64,000 nucleotides of DNA from Prochlorococcus marinus XMU1419 (GTDB taxonomy: Bacteria > Cyanobacteriota > Cyanobacteriia > PCC-6307 > Cyanobiaceae), in NCBI RefSeq assembly GCF_017695955.1, contig NZ_JAAORO010000001.1, forward strand, positions 496,001-560,000, given 5' to 3'. Positions 46,993 to 57,972 of this stretch are shown piece by piece (positions within the stretch are counted from its first letter, which is position 1; every line of letters begins with the position of its first letter). The notes beneath the pieces were generated by a model, which was given only the letters and a program-made list of their open reading frames with translations, searched no databases and was not told the DNA's origin. A program made the translations under genes and the position numbers.

Positions 46993-49900
46993 TTGGGCTC
47001 TAACTTGAAAAAAATTAGATCTCTAAATTTAAATACAAAAATTCTTTCTGTAGGAATACTTTTCGCCTTAGGAATTCTAGGCACATTTTTATTAAATAAT
47101 TTTTTAAGAGATAATTACAATTCCAGGAAATCAGAACTTGAAGATGTTTTTGGGAATTTTTTAAATAAAAAGATTGATTTAGGTAATTATGCCGGAATTA
47201 GGTTTCTAGGAATTTCTCTTAAAGATTCAAAACTTACTGATAAAAAAAATATAAATTCTGAAATTAAAGCTCAAAATGTTTATGTAGGTATTATGCCTTT
47301 TAGATCTTTATTAAAACAAAAATGGATATTAAAAATAAGGCCCGAGCAAACTGAAATTAATATTGATAGAGATTTTTTTAAAGAGCATGAAGCCAATCGT
47401 AATTCTCGAATCAAAAATAAGTCACAATCAAAGTATGAATTAAACTTTAGCATTAACAAATATTCAGACCTAAAGCTTCAAAATTCAGGCTTAGAAACAA
47501 AAGTTAAAGGCAATATTATCTATAAGTCCAATAATAAAGAAATTATTGCAAATTTAAAATCTAATTTTTATGGAAAAGGTTTTTTAAAACTAAAATTTAA
47601 TACAAAATTAAATCAAGAATTTTTAAAACTGGAGTTATTTTCTAGTGGATTAGATCTTAAGAACTCAGAATATATATTTAGGGGCAGAAAAATTAATTTC
47701 CAAAAAGGAAATTTTAAATCTAATTTTAGATTTAACAAATCAACAAAGCAAACATTTTGTAAAGGAAGATTTTCATTTACTAATTTAAAAATAAAGCCTG
47801 AAGCTTTCTCAGAGAATATAAATTCTGATTCAACAATTTTTTATTGTAGGGATAACAATTTAATTGGAAATTCAGAAAAATTTGATTATGGAACTTTGAC
47901 TTCAAATTTCAATCTAAATGTCCCATTAAATGAAAGTTATAACAATATAAATTTGAAAGGAAGTATTGGATACATTAATAGTCTGAATCCGGACATTAAA
48001 TTTTCAGGTAATATTCCTTATTGGGTTGATAAAAGAGGAATTAATCTCGGGGATATAGATTCAAGTTTTAAAATAAATAGAACTCAATTATCTAATTTAA
48101 ATATTTTCCGAAAAAATGATATAAGAGGATTTATTACTGCTGAAGGAGAATTAAAAGGAAAAATTAGTAATCCTGATCTTTTTGTAAATTTTAATGTTGA
48201 TTATCCCCACTACAAAGGGATTCGCATAAAAGAAATATGGGAGGGTGAAATTAAAAATGATGATGATCAATTTCTGCTAAATATGAAAAATAGATACTCT
48301 CCAATCCCTTCATTCCTCTCAGTGAAATTAAATTCTTCGCTTAAATTAGATAGTGCAACTTTTAGTAGAGTTTTTAACTCCTTTAAAGGCAGTATAGATT
48401 TAGTTAAAGAGAATGATAGTTTTATTTGGAATGCTGATAATTTTCCTATTGATGAACTTGAGTTAGCTGTTAACAACAATCAATTCGATAGTATTAATGG
48501 AATTATTAATGGTTCGGGATCGATATCATTAGACCAGTCTTCTCTTGATGGAAGACTGTCATGGAGTTTAGGTAAATATAGAAATATAAAGTTAGCAAAT
48601 TCATTATTTGACTTTAGATTTAAAGATGATGAATTTTATGTAAACTCATCCTTGTATCCAATTGATGGGGGTATAATTGAAGCCGAATACAATACAAAAA
48701 AAACTAATTTAATTAATTTAGACTTTAACAATATAAGTACCAGTTGGACTATCCTTACAGCTGTTGATATTTTTAATTTTGATAATAAAAAAGTTGTTCC
48801 AACTAGAAAATCTAATATCTTGGATGACTTAGAAATAAATAAAGAAAATATTTCATTTAATGAGAGGATAGATTTTATAAAAGAAATTATTGAAAATAAG
48901 AATACTTTAGAAGACAAATTTAACTTACAAAAATATTTAAATAAATTCAAAAGTAGATATAACGCAAAAGTAACTATCGTTGGAGATAGACCACTTAATT
49001 ACAAACTTAATTCAAAATTGAATGGCTATTTTTACACCACCAATAATGATAATAAGAAAAACAAAGAGGAATTTTCGATTAATTTGGAAGGAGGTTTACT
49101 ACAAGGTAATGGTTCTTTAAAAATTAAAAAATTACCATTAAGTGCTGCAAATATCTTTTTAAAGAGACCAAGAGATTTTCTTGGCGGTTTGGATATTAAT
49201 TTACTTTATAATCTTGATACAAAATCTTTCTCGAGTGAAATTTCTTCAAATAATTCATCAATTAAAAATAATAAAATATTATTTGATGAAGGTCTTGTTG
49301 AATTTAATAACTCTATTTTTGATGTTAAATTTTCCTTGCTTATTAATGACTCAGAAATTCCAATTAATATTGAAGGAATAATACCTATAAATAAAAAACA
49401 AAACTTAGATCTAAGATTGACTGGCAATGGTAAATTTATTGAGCTAATTGATATTTTTGCTGAAGAATACTTTACCTTTAAAAAAGGTGACGTGAATATT
49501 AGAACAATAGTAAAAGGTACTATTAATAAACCCATATTAAATGGATTTGTAGCAATAAAAGATTCTGAAATTGATTTTTATGATAATACAATAAAAGATT
49601 TAAATAGTTTGATAATTTTTGATTTTGATTATTTAGAGATCAAAAGTTTCAAAGCAAAAGCCGAAAATTCAGGAAATATTTTCATAAAAGGTTCTTTGCC
49701 TTTTTATAGTAAAAACAACTATGGGTTAGAAGAGATAAATTTTAAAACAAATAAATTTTCTATAAAGACGGATAATTTTAATTTTTTATTAGATTCCGAT
49801 ATAGATTTAATTGGATCATTTGAAAACCCAGTTTTAAGCGGTAATTTATCTCTTAATAATGGATTTATTAATTTTAATAGAACCAATAAAAAAAATAAAA

Positions 49901-50952
49901 TAGATAATACACTTAATCAAAATGGAAATAAAAAAAATTGGCCAGAACTTGATTGGAATATTAATAAGAATATTGAAATAATTTCAAATGAAACAATTTT
50001 GAATTCAGTTCTTTTAGGAGAAACCTTGCCTAGTTATTTGGATAATTTAAGTTTTAATAATCTTATTCTAAAACTTGGACCAGAGTTTAAACTTCAATAT
50101 TCTGATATAATTCAAGCTAATTTAGATACGAAATTAGACATTAATATAAATGGATCGGTAGGAAAAGATTTAAAAGCTAGAGGTCTTATTTTTCTTGAGA
50201 AAGGTAGAGCAAATCTATATACAACTCCCTTCAAACTAGATAGAAATAAAGTTAATTACATTTTGTTTGCAGAGAGAAGTGGTTTGGTGCCATATATAAA
50301 TTTTTCTCTTGTAAGCAAAGTTCCAGATTCTATAATACCAATAAAAGAAAATAATCAGGATCCTAATATTTCTGGAGATCTTGACGCAGATGCAAATTTA
50401 AATAGTTTTGGAACATTTGGAATAGGCAATACAAGGCTTATCAGAATTGAAGCTTCTTATGAGGGATTTTTAGATCAATTGTCTTTTGAAGATGAAAATA
50501 AAAGAATAAAATTAAGAAGTACTCCGAGTTATAACAGATCTCAAATCATTGGTTTGATTGGAGGGAACTCTGCTAATTTAATTAATAGAGCATTTATTTC
50601 TCAACTAAATAATGCTGATGCTTTTAGCGAGAGATTTCAGCTATCTCTATATCCAGCCTTAATAGAAAATAATGATTCCTTAAATAATATTTTTTCTAAT
50701 GAAAATTTAGACATAGAAAACGATAGACAATCATATTCTAATGCTGAAAATGCTTCCCAAGCTTGGGTCGCTGAACTAGGGATTGATATTACCGATGCAA
50801 TCAATTTTGCTTTTCAGACTGTTCCAGGCAGAGATGAGATCCCACCTATAGGAATTTTGACTTTTCAGGCCAATCCAAACTTAGAATTATTAGGTTCTTT
50901 TGATTCAAATGGGGATTGGAAAAGTCAAGTTCAATTATTTTTTAGATATTAA
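46993..50952 (+). CDS. TamB/DUF490 family giant inter-membrane protein
   Basis: 1319 residues; one N-terminal transmembrane segment (about 17-37) followed by very long repetitive beta-structure (short strands ending in alternating hydrophobic residues and Asn/Lys). The conserved C-terminal DUF490 domain (about 1020-1319) contains SFGTFGIGNTRL and closes with QVQLFFRY. TamB homologues bridge inner and outer membranes; the plastid counterpart is TIC236. Bulk lipid transfer or barrel assembly is the family role. TTG 46993 is used; TTG 47005 is an alternative. Confidence 0.85.
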   Translation: MGSNLKKIRSLNLNTKILSVGILFALGILGTFLLNNFLRDNYNSRKSELEDVFGNFLNKKIDLGNYAGIRFLGISLKDSKLTDKKNINSEIKAQNVYVGIMPFRSLLKQKWILKIRPEQTEINIDRDFFKEHEANRNSRIKNKSQSKYELNFSINKYSDLKLQNSGLETKVKGNIIYKSNNKEIIANLKSNFYGKGFLKLKFNTKLNQEFLKLELFSSGLDLKNSEYIFRGRKINFQKGNFKSNFRFNKSTKQTFCKGRFSFTNLKIKPEAFSENINSDSTIFYCRDNNLIGNSEKFDYGTLTSNFNLNVPLNESYNNINLKGSIGYINSLNPDIKFSGNIPYWVDKRGINLGDIDSSFKINRTQLSNLNIFRKNDIRGFITAEGELKGKISNPDLFVNFNVDYPHYKGIRIKEIWEGEIKNDDDQFLLNMKNRYSPIPSFLSVKLNSSLKLDSATFSRVFNSFKGSIDLVKENDSFIWNADNFPIDELELAVNNNQFDSINGIINGSGSISLDQSSLDGRLSWSLGKYRNIKLANSLFDFRFKDDEFYVNSSLYPIDGGIIEAEYNTKKTNLINLDFNNISTSWTILTAVDIFNFDNKKVVPTRKSNILDDLEINKENISFNERIDFIKEIIENKNTLEDKFNLQKYLNKFKSRYNAKVTIVGDRPLNYKLNSKLNGYFYTTNNDNKKNKEEFSINLEGGLLQGNGSLKIKKLPLSAANIFLKRPRDFLGGLDINLLYNLDTKSFSSEISSNNSSIKNNKILFDEGLVEFNNSIFDVKFSLLINDSEIPINIEGIIPINKKQNLDLRLTGNGKFIELIDIFAEEYFTFKKGDVNIRTIVKGTINKPILNGFVAIKDSEIDFYDNTIKDLNSLIIFDFDYLEIKSFKAKAENSGNIFIKGSLPFYSKNNYGLEEINFKTNKFSIKTDNFNFLLDSDIDLIGSFENPVLSGNLSLNNGFINFNRTNKKNKIDNTLNQNGNKKNWPELDWNINKNIEIISNETILNSVLLGETLPSYLDNLSFNNLILKLGPEFKLQYSDIIQANLDTKLDININGSVGKDLKARGLIFLEKGRANLYTTPFKLDRNKVNYILFAERSGLVPYINFSLVSKVPDSIIPIKENNQDPNISGDLDADANLNSFGTFGIGNTRLIRIEASYEGFLDQLSFEDENKRIKLRSTPSYNRSQIIGLIGGNSANLINRAFISQLNNADAFSERFQLSLYPALIENNDSLNNIFSNENLDIENDRQSYSNAENASQAWVAELGIDITDAINFAFQTVPGRDEIPPIGILTFQANPNLELLGSFDSNGDWKSQVQLFFRY

Positions 50953-51019
50953 GTCACAAAGAAAGTTAGTTTAAAGAATACTTAATTTGAATTATTATTA
51001 AATTAATTAAAAAATAAAT

Positions 51020-52330
51020 ATGGCCAATATATTTGAAGTCCCTCAACCCAGTAATGATCTTTTAGAAAAAGCTTATCAAGTTCGTTTGGCATCAATAAAA
51101 ATTAGTCAGACTGAAAATCAAAATAGAATTAAAGCCTTAAATTTTATGGCTGATTATCTAGAAAAAAATACTGAAGAAATTTTAGAGGCTAACAATCAGG
51201 ACTATAAAAAAGCAGAAAAGGAAGGAATTTCAAATGCTTTACTCTCGAGATTAAAGTTATCAAAAGAAAAATTAAATTCAGGAATTGAAGGAGTAAGGAA
51301 GGTTGGAGAATTGGCTGATCCTGTAAATCAAGTTCAAATAAAAAGAGAGCTCTCCAAGGGACTTATCCTTGAAAGAAAAACCGTGCCTATAGGAGTTCTA
51401 GGGGTTATTTTTGAATCCAGACCAGATGCTGTAATGCAGATTAGTTCCTTAGCAATAAGATCAGGTAATGGAGTAATGCTTAAGGGCGGTAGTGAAGCTA
51501 ATTTTACAAACACATCAATAGTAAAAGCATTGCAAGAAGGTTTAAGCAAATCAGGTTTTGATAATAATGCAATTTGTTTACTAACAAGCAGAAAAGATAG
51601 CATGTCGATGTTAAATCTTGAGAAATATATTAATTTAATAATTCCCAGAGGAAGTAATGAATTAGTTAAATTTATTCAAGAGAATACAAAAATTCCTGTT
51701 CTAGGCCATGCTGATGGAATTTGTCATTTGTTTATAGATATTGAGGCAAATCTTGAGATGGCTTTATCAGTCGCTTTGGACAGTAAAATTCAATATCCTG
51801 CAGCATGCAATGCAATTGAAACTTTATTAGTCCATAAAGATATCGCACCAGCTTTTCTAGAAAAGGCCATACCTTTGTTTAATTCTAATAATGTTAAATT
51901 AATTGGAGATAAAAGATCAGTTGAATTAGGGTTAAAGTATGAGGCTAGTACAGAAGATTGGCAAACTGAATATTTAGATTTAATTTTATCGATAAAAATT
52001 GTTGATGATTTGGCGGAGGCAATCACACATATTCAAAAATATAGTTCAAAACATACTGATGGAATAATTACTGAAAATTTGAGTACTGCTAATAAATTTA
52101 TGAATCTAGTTGATAGTGCAGGTGTTTTTCATAATTGCTCTACTAGGTTTGCAGATGGGTTTAGATATGGATTCGGAGCTGAAGTAGGGATATCTACTCA
52201 AACGCTTCCCCCAAGAGGACCTGTAGGCCTAGAGGGTCTGGTTACATATAAATATTTCCTAAAAGGAAATGGGAATATAGTTGATGATTTTTCATCTGGA
52301 CAGGCTATCTATTCCCATAAGGATCTTTAA
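51020..52330 (+). CDS. proA: Gamma-glutamyl phosphate reductase
   Basis: Second step of proline synthesis, 436 residues, aldehyde-dehydrogenase fold. VPIGVLGVIFESRPDAVMQI, the nucleotide region IIPRGSNEL, the catalytic-cysteine segment YPAACNAIETLLV, and the C-terminal TQTLPPRGPVGLEGL are present. Length is typical. folB follows after 11 bases on the same strand. Confidence 0.96.
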   Translation: MANIFEVPQPSNDLLEKAYQVRLASIKISQTENQNRIKALNFMADYLEKNTEEILEANNQDYKKAEKEGISNALLSRLKLSKEKLNSGIEGVRKVGELADPVNQVQIKRELSKGLILERKTVPIGVLGVIFESRPDAVMQISSLAIRSGNGVMLKGGSEANFTNTSIVKALQEGLSKSGFDNNAICLLTSRKDSMSMLNLEKYINLIIPRGSNELVKFIQENTKIPVLGHADGICHLFIDIEANLEMALSVALDSKIQYPAACNAIETLLVHKDIAPAFLEKAIPLFNSNNVKLIGDKRSVELGLKYEASTEDWQTEYLDLILSIKIVDDLAEAITHIQKYSSKHTDGIITENLSTANKFMNLVDSAGVFHNCSTRFADGFRYGFGAEVGISTQTLPPRGPVGLEGLVTYKYFLKGNGNIVDDFSSGQAIYSHKDL

Positions 52331-52341
52331 ATTTTTTTAAA

Positions 52342-52704
52342 ATGGAAACATTTTTAAAAATTGAGAATATTAAACTTTGGGCTAGAGTGGGTGTTCTTAG
52401 AGAAGAAAGGGAATTAGGACAACTCTTTAGTGTGGATATATTTTTGTGGACTGATTTTGATAAGTGTACTGCAAATGATGATATAAAAAAAACAGTTGAC
52501 TATTCAAAATTAGTGCATCTTTTAAAAGATCAATCAAAGAAAATATATTGTTATACAATCGAAAAATATTCCAACGCAATTTTAGAAATCATTGATCAGA
52601 AATTTAATGTTTCTAAAATTAAAATTATTTTGACAAAATGCAATCCTCCAATAACAGGTTTCGATGGAAAGGTGTCAATAATAAGAATTCTTGAAAATAA
52701 TTAA
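52342..52704 (+). CDS. folB: Dihydroneopterin aldolase
   Basis: Folate-pathway aldolase, 120 residues, splitting dihydroneopterin to 6-hydroxymethyldihydropterin. KIENIKLWARVGVLREERELGQ is the usual N-terminal motif, DYSKLVHLL and the C-terminal KCNPPITGFDGKVS complete the fold. The stop overlaps the start of the hydrolase gene by fourteen bases, implying one transcript. Confidence 0.93.
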   Translation: METFLKIENIKLWARVGVLREERELGQLFSVDIFLWTDFDKCTANDDIKKTVDYSKLVHLLKDQSKKIYCYTIEKYSNAILEIIDQKFNVSKIKIILTKCNPPITGFDGKVSIIRILENN

Positions 52705-53302
52705 AGTATTGGAAAGAAGAAATCCTATCATTTTGATTCATGGGCTTTGGAATACTTCAAGTATTTTTTCTTCTATTACCCCACAACTTGATAATCTTGG
52801 CATTGAATATTTTGCCCCAACCCTTGAACATTCATATGGAATGACTTCAATTCTTGATTTGGCTAATAAATTAAACGATTTAATTTTACAGAAATACGGT
52901 TTAGAAAAAGAAATAGATATTTTGGGATTTTCCATGGGAGGAATAATTGGTAGGCACTGGCTTCAAAAATTTAATGGATATAAAAGAACAAGAAGATTAA
53001 TATCTATAGGTTCCCCTCACAAAGGAACTTTGATGGCACAATTAATACCTAAATACCCTTTTAAAGGAATATCCGAAATGAAAATAAATAGTAAGTTTTT
53101 GAGAGGACTCGCGAATAATGATTTTTTTCTTGATGATATTGAGTGTATAAATTTCTTTACTTATTGGGATTTGATGGTTTTCCCCGGCTGGTGGACGAAT
53201 TTAAATTTTGGGAAAAGAATATCAGTAAAAGTATTCAAACATAGAAATCTTGTAAGAAATAAATCTGTGGTTGATAAAATAATAGATGAAATTATTATGT
53301 AG
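52691..53302 (+). CDS. Lipase-like alpha/beta hydrolase
   Basis: 203 residues starting at TTG 52691. IILIHGLWNTSS (oxyanion HG) and the nucleophile elbow GFSMGG (Ser81) are clear, followed by SIGSPHKGT. This arrangement fits triacylglycerol-lipase or esterase-like proteins. The catalytic His would be near HRNLV. Substrate unknown. It converges on the M3 peptidase gene with eight shared bases. Confidence 0.85.
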   Translation: MKIIKVLERRNPIILIHGLWNTSSIFSSITPQLDNLGIEYFAPTLEHSYGMTSILDLANKLNDLILQKYGLEKEIDILGFSMGGIIGRHWLQKFNGYKRTRRLISIGSPHKGTLMAQLIPKYPFKGISEMKINSKFLRGLANNDFFLDDIECINFFTYWDLMVFPGWWTNLNFGKRISVKVFKHRNLVRNKSVVDKIIDEIIM

Positions 53303-55382
53303 CTCCAGATAACCCTAAGTGTCTTATTAAGGAATCTGTTTGTGGTTCTCTTCCTCTGAATAGTTTGAATATGTCTAAGGGAGGTAAGCTCCCACCCAAG
53401 CTAAGTATTGTATTTTTGAATTTTTTTCCTATTAACTTTAAATCTTCAGAGTTTTCTAGATCAGCTTCTTCAAACATTGAAAATGCATCAGCACTTAGAA
53501 CTTCAGCCCATTTATATGAGTAATACCCTGCAGAATATCCGCCTGCAAATATATGACTAAAACAACAAAGAAAATGATCTTCTTGAATTGGTTCAATAAC
53601 AGTAGTTTGTTTTGCAATTTCTCTTCTAATCTCATCTGCTGTTTTACCTTCGTTTTTATCAATATTACTGTGCAATCTGAGGTCTGTAATTGCAAAATGT
53701 AGTTGTCTGAGAGTAGCCATACCACAATTAAAAGTTCTATTCTTTAGTAGCTTCTCAAAATTCTCATCGGATAATTTTTCTCCTGTTTTATAGTGCTTAG
53801 CAATATTCATAAGTGTATTTTTATGAAAACACCAGTTTTCCATAAATTGACTTGGAAGTTCGACTGCATCCCACTCAACGTTATTGATGCCAGCTGCTTG
53901 AGGAAGATTTACAGTAGTAAGCATGTGTTGAAGACCATGACCAAATTCATGGAAAAGTGTCTGAACTTCTTCAAAACTCATCAAACTAGGTTTATTTTTT
54001 GATGGTGGAGTTTGATTACAAACGAGATAAGCTACTGGGAGGGTTTTTTTGCCAATATTATTTTTATTCAAACATTCATCCATCCAAGCCCCACCTCTCT
54101 TTGATTCAGGCCTCGAATATGGATCTAGGTAAAAGGATGCTATTTTCTCATCTTCTTTGTTGAGGATATTAAAAAATAAGACGTCATCATTCCACAAAGG
54201 AGCCTCACCAGTTACCTCGACTACTTTAATTTCAAAAAGTTTCTCACTTAATTTAAATAAACCTTTCAAAACATCATTTAGTGGGAACCAAGGTCTCAAA
54301 GACTCTTGATCCAAATTGAGCTTTTCCTTTCTAAGAAGTTCAGACCAATAACTGATATCCCATGGCTCAATATTCTGCGATTTTGGAAACCCATTAGCTT
54401 TAGAAAACTTATCTAGCTTTTCTAATTCAATTTTTGCGGTTTTGAATGCTGGTTCTCTCAATTCTTCTAAAAGGTTTTCTACATTTTTGATTTCTTTAGC
54501 CATTTTCGTTGACAAACTTAGTTCTGCCCAACTTTTATAACCGAGAAGATTAGCTTGTTTAGTTCTAAGAGATAATATTTCTTCAATGATTTGAGAATTA
54601 TTTTTTTCTCCTTGAGAAGCCCTACTAACGAATGCCTTGTATAGTTTTTCTCTAAGATTACGCTCAGTGGCATATGTCATGAACGAAGTATAAGTTGGGA
54701 TATCTAGACTTAATTTCCAAGGACCATTTTTAATGTTAACTTCTTCATCTTTTTTTAAGTGATTGTGTGCAGAAATTGCCATCAATTCAAGTACTCGTTC
54801 AGGAAGACCATCGACTTCAGACTTTTTATTTAGTATTAAAAACCATTCGTTTGTGGCATCAAGAACATTGTTACTGAATTCAGTTGACAGCTTTCCAAGT
54901 TTTTCTGAAATTTTGTTAAATTCTTCTTGATCATTTTTTTGTAGTGAAATACCTCTATGTTGCATCTCAAGAATTTCTTTATCTAAAATTCTTTTTTTAA
55001 TTTGATCAAAGTTATTAGTTTCCTTAAGTTTGACTAGTGAATTATAGATTATTTTACTTTGCCCAAATTTGTTACTTATGCTAATTATTTCGGGAAGAAA
55101 TTTTGAATAAATATCTCTTAAACTTTCAGAATTTTTTACAGCATTTAGATGACTTATTACTCCCCAACTCCATCTAAGAATTTCATTGACTTCATTTAAA
55201 GGATTTATTACTTTATCCCAATTTAAATCATTCTGAATCAAATAGTTAGATAAATCTTTCTCTATATTTTTAAAATCTTCGGTGATCTTTTTTAGTACTA
55301 CTGGAAATTGGTTCCTGATATTTTCGGGAGTAAAAAATTTAAATTCTGGTAATTCTCCATATTTAAAAATTGAGGTATCCAT
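53295..55382 (-). CDS. prlC: M3 family oligopeptidase (oligopeptidase A type)
   Basis: Zinc metallopeptidase of 695 residues degrading short peptides, including cleaved signal peptides. The HEFGH zinc motif is at residues 478-482 (LFHEFGHGLQHML), followed by the helical GVEWDAVELPSQFMENW-like segment with the third ligand Glu. Cytoplasmic; no signal peptide. Whole length fits PrlC/OpdA. The next gene upstream, ndhD, is read in the same direction. Confidence 0.93.
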   Translation of the reverse strand: MDTSIFKYGELPEFKFFTPENIRNQFPVVLKKITEDFKNIEKDLSNYLIQNDLNWDKVINPLNEVNEILRWSWGVISHLNAVKNSESLRDIYSKFLPEIISISNKFGQSKIIYNSLVKLKETNNFDQIKKRILDKEILEMQHRGISLQKNDQEEFNKISEKLGKLSTEFSNNVLDATNEWFLILNKKSEVDGLPERVLELMAISAHNHLKKDEEVNIKNGPWKLSLDIPTYTSFMTYATERNLREKLYKAFVSRASQGEKNNSQIIEEILSLRTKQANLLGYKSWAELSLSTKMAKEIKNVENLLEELREPAFKTAKIELEKLDKFSKANGFPKSQNIEPWDISYWSELLRKEKLNLDQESLRPWFPLNDVLKGLFKLSEKLFEIKVVEVTGEAPLWNDDVLFFNILNKEDEKIASFYLDPYSRPESKRGGAWMDECLNKNNIGKKTLPVAYLVCNQTPPSKNKPSLMSFEEVQTLFHEFGHGLQHMLTTVNLPQAAGINNVEWDAVELPSQFMENWCFHKNTLMNIAKHYKTGEKLSDENFEKLLKNRTFNCGMATLRQLHFAITDLRLHSNIDKNEGKTADEIRREIAKQTTVIEPIQEDHFLCCFSHIFAGGYSAGYYSYKWAEVLSADAFSMFEEADLENSEDLKLIGKKFKNTILSLGGSLPPLDIFKLFRGREPQTDSLIRHLGLSGAT

Positions 55383-55395
55383 TTATTAAAAAAAT

Positions 55396-56937
55396 TTAAT
55401 TAACTAATTTTGAAATTACTCCTACTAACTTAGCTAAAGTTAACTGCTGACTGAGAGCATTGGTTGAAGATTCGTATAAATTTATCGCGATCTTAGGCCA
55501 AAAACCTATCACTAAAGTAGGCAACAATAAACTGAACCCAATTGTCAATTCTCTACCATTCATTTCTTTAACTGTAGCCAGTGCAGGAATTCTAGGACCA
55601 AAGAATACTCTTCTACACATTGATAATAAATAAATAGGAGTTAGGACTAGACCGATAGCTGCTATAAGAATCGTAATTGATCTAAAAATAGAGCTGAAGC
55701 CTTCTTGACTTGTGATACCTAAAAATACAGTTATTTCACTTATAAAACCACTCATGCCAGGTAGTGCTAGAGAAGCTAGAGAGCTTGCCAAGAAAAAAGC
55801 AAAAGTTATTGGCAATACCTTTGCTAATCCACCCATATTTGGAATTGAAAGAGTATTTGTTCTCTCATAGAATGATCCAGTAACGAAAAACATAGCTGCT
55901 GCTATAAGTCCGTGACTAATCATTTGGAGCATTGCTCCACTGATCCCTAACGCATCTACCGCTCCAATCCCCAAGAGAACAAAACCCATATGACTTACTG
56001 AGCTACATGCAATTCTTCTTTTGACATTATCTTGTGCGAATGCATTCAATGCTCCATAAATTATATTGATGATTCCAAGAATGATTAATGCAGGCGCAAT
56101 TTGGAGATGTACTTCAGGTAATATTTGAACGTTGAATCTTAAAAGAGCATAGCCGCCCATTTTTAAAAGTATTCCAGCAAGTAACATTGATACTGGTGCA
56201 TTAGCCTCTCCATGAGCATCAGGAAGCCAGGTATGCAGTGGAAAGATTGGAAGTTTTACTCCGAAACCAATTAAAAATCCTATATAAGATAACAACGCTA
56301 GGCTACCTGATACATGTTTATTGGTTAAGTCGCTAATATTTAAAGTAAAGGTATCGCCATTCAAAGCTAGAGCTAAACCACTTATAAGTATTAATAAGGA
56401 TGCTAAGGCAGTATAAAGAATAAATTTAGTTGCTGCATATAACTTTTTTTTCCCTCCCCAAATTGCAATAAGGAGATATACCGGAACTAACTCAAGTTCC
56501 CAAGCTAAGAAAAATAATAGGAAATCTTGAGATAGGAAAACTAATGCTTGAGCTGATGCTTGGACTAATAAAAGAGCAAAATATAAATTAGATTTTTTCT
56601 TAATTTTCCAACTTGCCGCAGCTGATAAAAATGTAATTAATCCACTCAAAGCTACTAAAGGAGCAGATAAACCATCTACACCAAGAGACCACTCTAAGCC
56701 TATTGAGGGCAACCAGGAAGTTCTTTCTACCAGCTGCAAAGAGCTGTCTGTGGTATTAAATTTTTGGAAAAGAACGCCAATTATTAGTAAAAAGTCTATA
56801 AATAAAAAACTTAATGAGATATTTCTAGGGAGTGTATTATCTTCTCCTTCCTTTGAGTTCAAGAAAGGCATTATTAATGCCCCAATTAAAGGTAGTAAAA
56901 CAATGGATGATAGCCAAGGAAAAGATTCTAAATTCAT
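55396..56937 (-). CDS. ndhD: NAD(P)H-quinone oxidoreductase subunit 4 (NdhD)
   Basis: Large proton-pumping membrane subunit of NDH-1, 513 residues, with about 14 hydrophobic helices. The conserved membrane carboxylate is in [13 protein letters not shown]; the lysine-bearing helix is [10 protein letters not shown], and the histidine-rich [22 protein letters not shown] lies in the antiporter core. Cyanobacteria carry several NdhD paralogues specialised for respiration or CO2 uptake. This looks like the NdhD1/NdhD2 respiratory type, though I cannot be certain. Confidence 0.92.
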   Translation of the reverse strand: MNLESFPWLSSIVLLPLIGALIMPFLNSKEGEDNTLPRNISLSFLFIDFLLIIGVLFQKFNTTDSSLQLVERTSWLPSIGLEWSLGVDGLSAPLVALSGLITFLSAAASWKIKKKSNLYFALLLVQASAQALVFLSQDFLLFFLAWELELVPVYLLIAIWGGKKKLYAATKFILYTALASLLILISGLALALNGDTFTLNISDLTNKHVSGSLALLSYIGFLIGFGVKLPIFPLHTWLPDAHGEANAPVSMLLAGILLKMGGYALLRFNVQILPEVHLQIAPALIILGIINIIYGALNAFAQDNVKRRIACSSVSHMGFVLLGIGAVDALGISGAMLQMISHGLIAAAMFFVTGSFYERTNTLSIPNMGGLAKVLPITFAFFLASSLASLALPGMSGFISEITVFLGITSQEGFSSIFRSITILIAAIGLVLTPIYLLSMCRRVFFGPRIPALATVKEMNGRELTIGFSLLLPTLVIGFWPKIAINLYESSTNALSQQLTLAKLVGVISKLVN

Positions 56938-57016
56938 TTATGGAATGAATAATTTTTTTATTCTAGTTGAAGTTGTTCTAGCTTGAGACTATAACATTAA
57001 AAATGCCTAAGTAAAA

Positions 57017-57964
57017 CTACTCACCAGAGATAGTGCTAAATTGACTGCCTGTCGTTTGAAGGTTTAAGAATGGAGCCCTGCTAGCTACACCTGACTTCTC
57101 CCATGCTTTTACCATGGCTTGACTAACGTTTCTGCCATTTTCTTTTTTACATAAAGCTAAGATACTTGGTCCAGCACCACTTATTGCGCATCCTAGAGCA
57201 CCTGCATTTAGTGCGGCATCTTTTACTTCTAGTCCACCTTTAATAAGTTTCCATCTGTAGGGTTCATGTAGCTTATCGAACATTCCCTCTTTTATTAGTT
57301 CCTCATTTCCTGCTTTTAAGCCATTAAGTAACAAAGTAAGTGCCCCCATATTTGTCACCGCATCACATATTGGAACATTCTTGGGCATAACCTTTCTTGC
57401 TTCACTTGTGCTTAGACGAATAGCAGGTATTGCTACAACTGCTTTAATTGAATCGTGCCAATCGCATCTAATGATTCTCCATCTTTGAGAAGAAGACCTA
57501 GCTGTCAAACAAAGCCCACCTAAGAGAGAGGGGACTACATTATCAGGATGACCCTCTATATCAATAGCAAGTTCAAGGAGTTTTTCTTTAGGCAATGGAG
57601 AGTTCATTATTGCATTAGCTCCGATCAGTCCAGCAACTATGGCTGTAGCACTACTTCCAAGTCCGCGTGCAGGGGGCACTGCCAACTTAACTCTTGCTTC
57701 AAGTGCATAAGGATCCATATTTGCACTTTCCCAGACTTTCTGAGCTGCTCTAAAGACTAAGTTTTCAGGTCCTCCTCTCAAGTGATTACCATCTGTGCTT
57801 TCCATTATTAGATCAAATCTATCTCCACCGCCTTCAATCCTCGTAAAAATAAACTCATTATATAGATCTAATGCTGCACCAAGACAATCGAATCCAGGCC
57901 CTAAATTAGCAGTTGTGGAAGGTACTGTTACTCTTATTTTTTTACCTACTTTAGGGATAGACAT
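57017..57964 (-). CDS. thrB: Homoserine kinase
   Basis: GHMP-family kinase phosphorylating homoserine in threonine synthesis. With ATG 57964 (MSIPKVGKKIRV) it is 315 residues; the frame reaches 58003 but would overlap glk. The ATP loop PPARGLGSSATA is at 97-108; TANLGPGFDCLG and GAGPSILAL complete the fold. It is eight bases downstream of glk and part of a glk-thrB tandem. Confidence 0.94.
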   Translation of the reverse strand: MSIPKVGKKIRVTVPSTTANLGPGFDCLGAALDLYNEFIFTRIEGGGDRFDLIMESTDGNHLRGGPENLVFRAAQKVWESANMDPYALEARVKLAVPPARGLGSSATAIVAGLIGANAIMNSPLPKEKLLELAIDIEGHPDNVVPSLLGGLCLTARSSSQRWRIIRCDWHDSIKAVVAIPAIRLSTSEARKVMPKNVPICDAVTNMGALTLLLNGLKAGNEELIKEGMFDKLHEPYRWKLIKGGLEVKDAALNAGALGCAISGAGPSILALCKKENGRNVSQAMVKAWEKSGVASRAPFLNLQTTGSQFSTISGE

Positions 57965-57972
57965 TTTTTTTA

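Noticed and set aside
49181-49535. Open frames in both strands within the TamB-like gene
   Set aside because: They lie in A+T-rich coding sequence of the long gene and give hydrophobic, low-complexity products typical of antisense or shifted frames.
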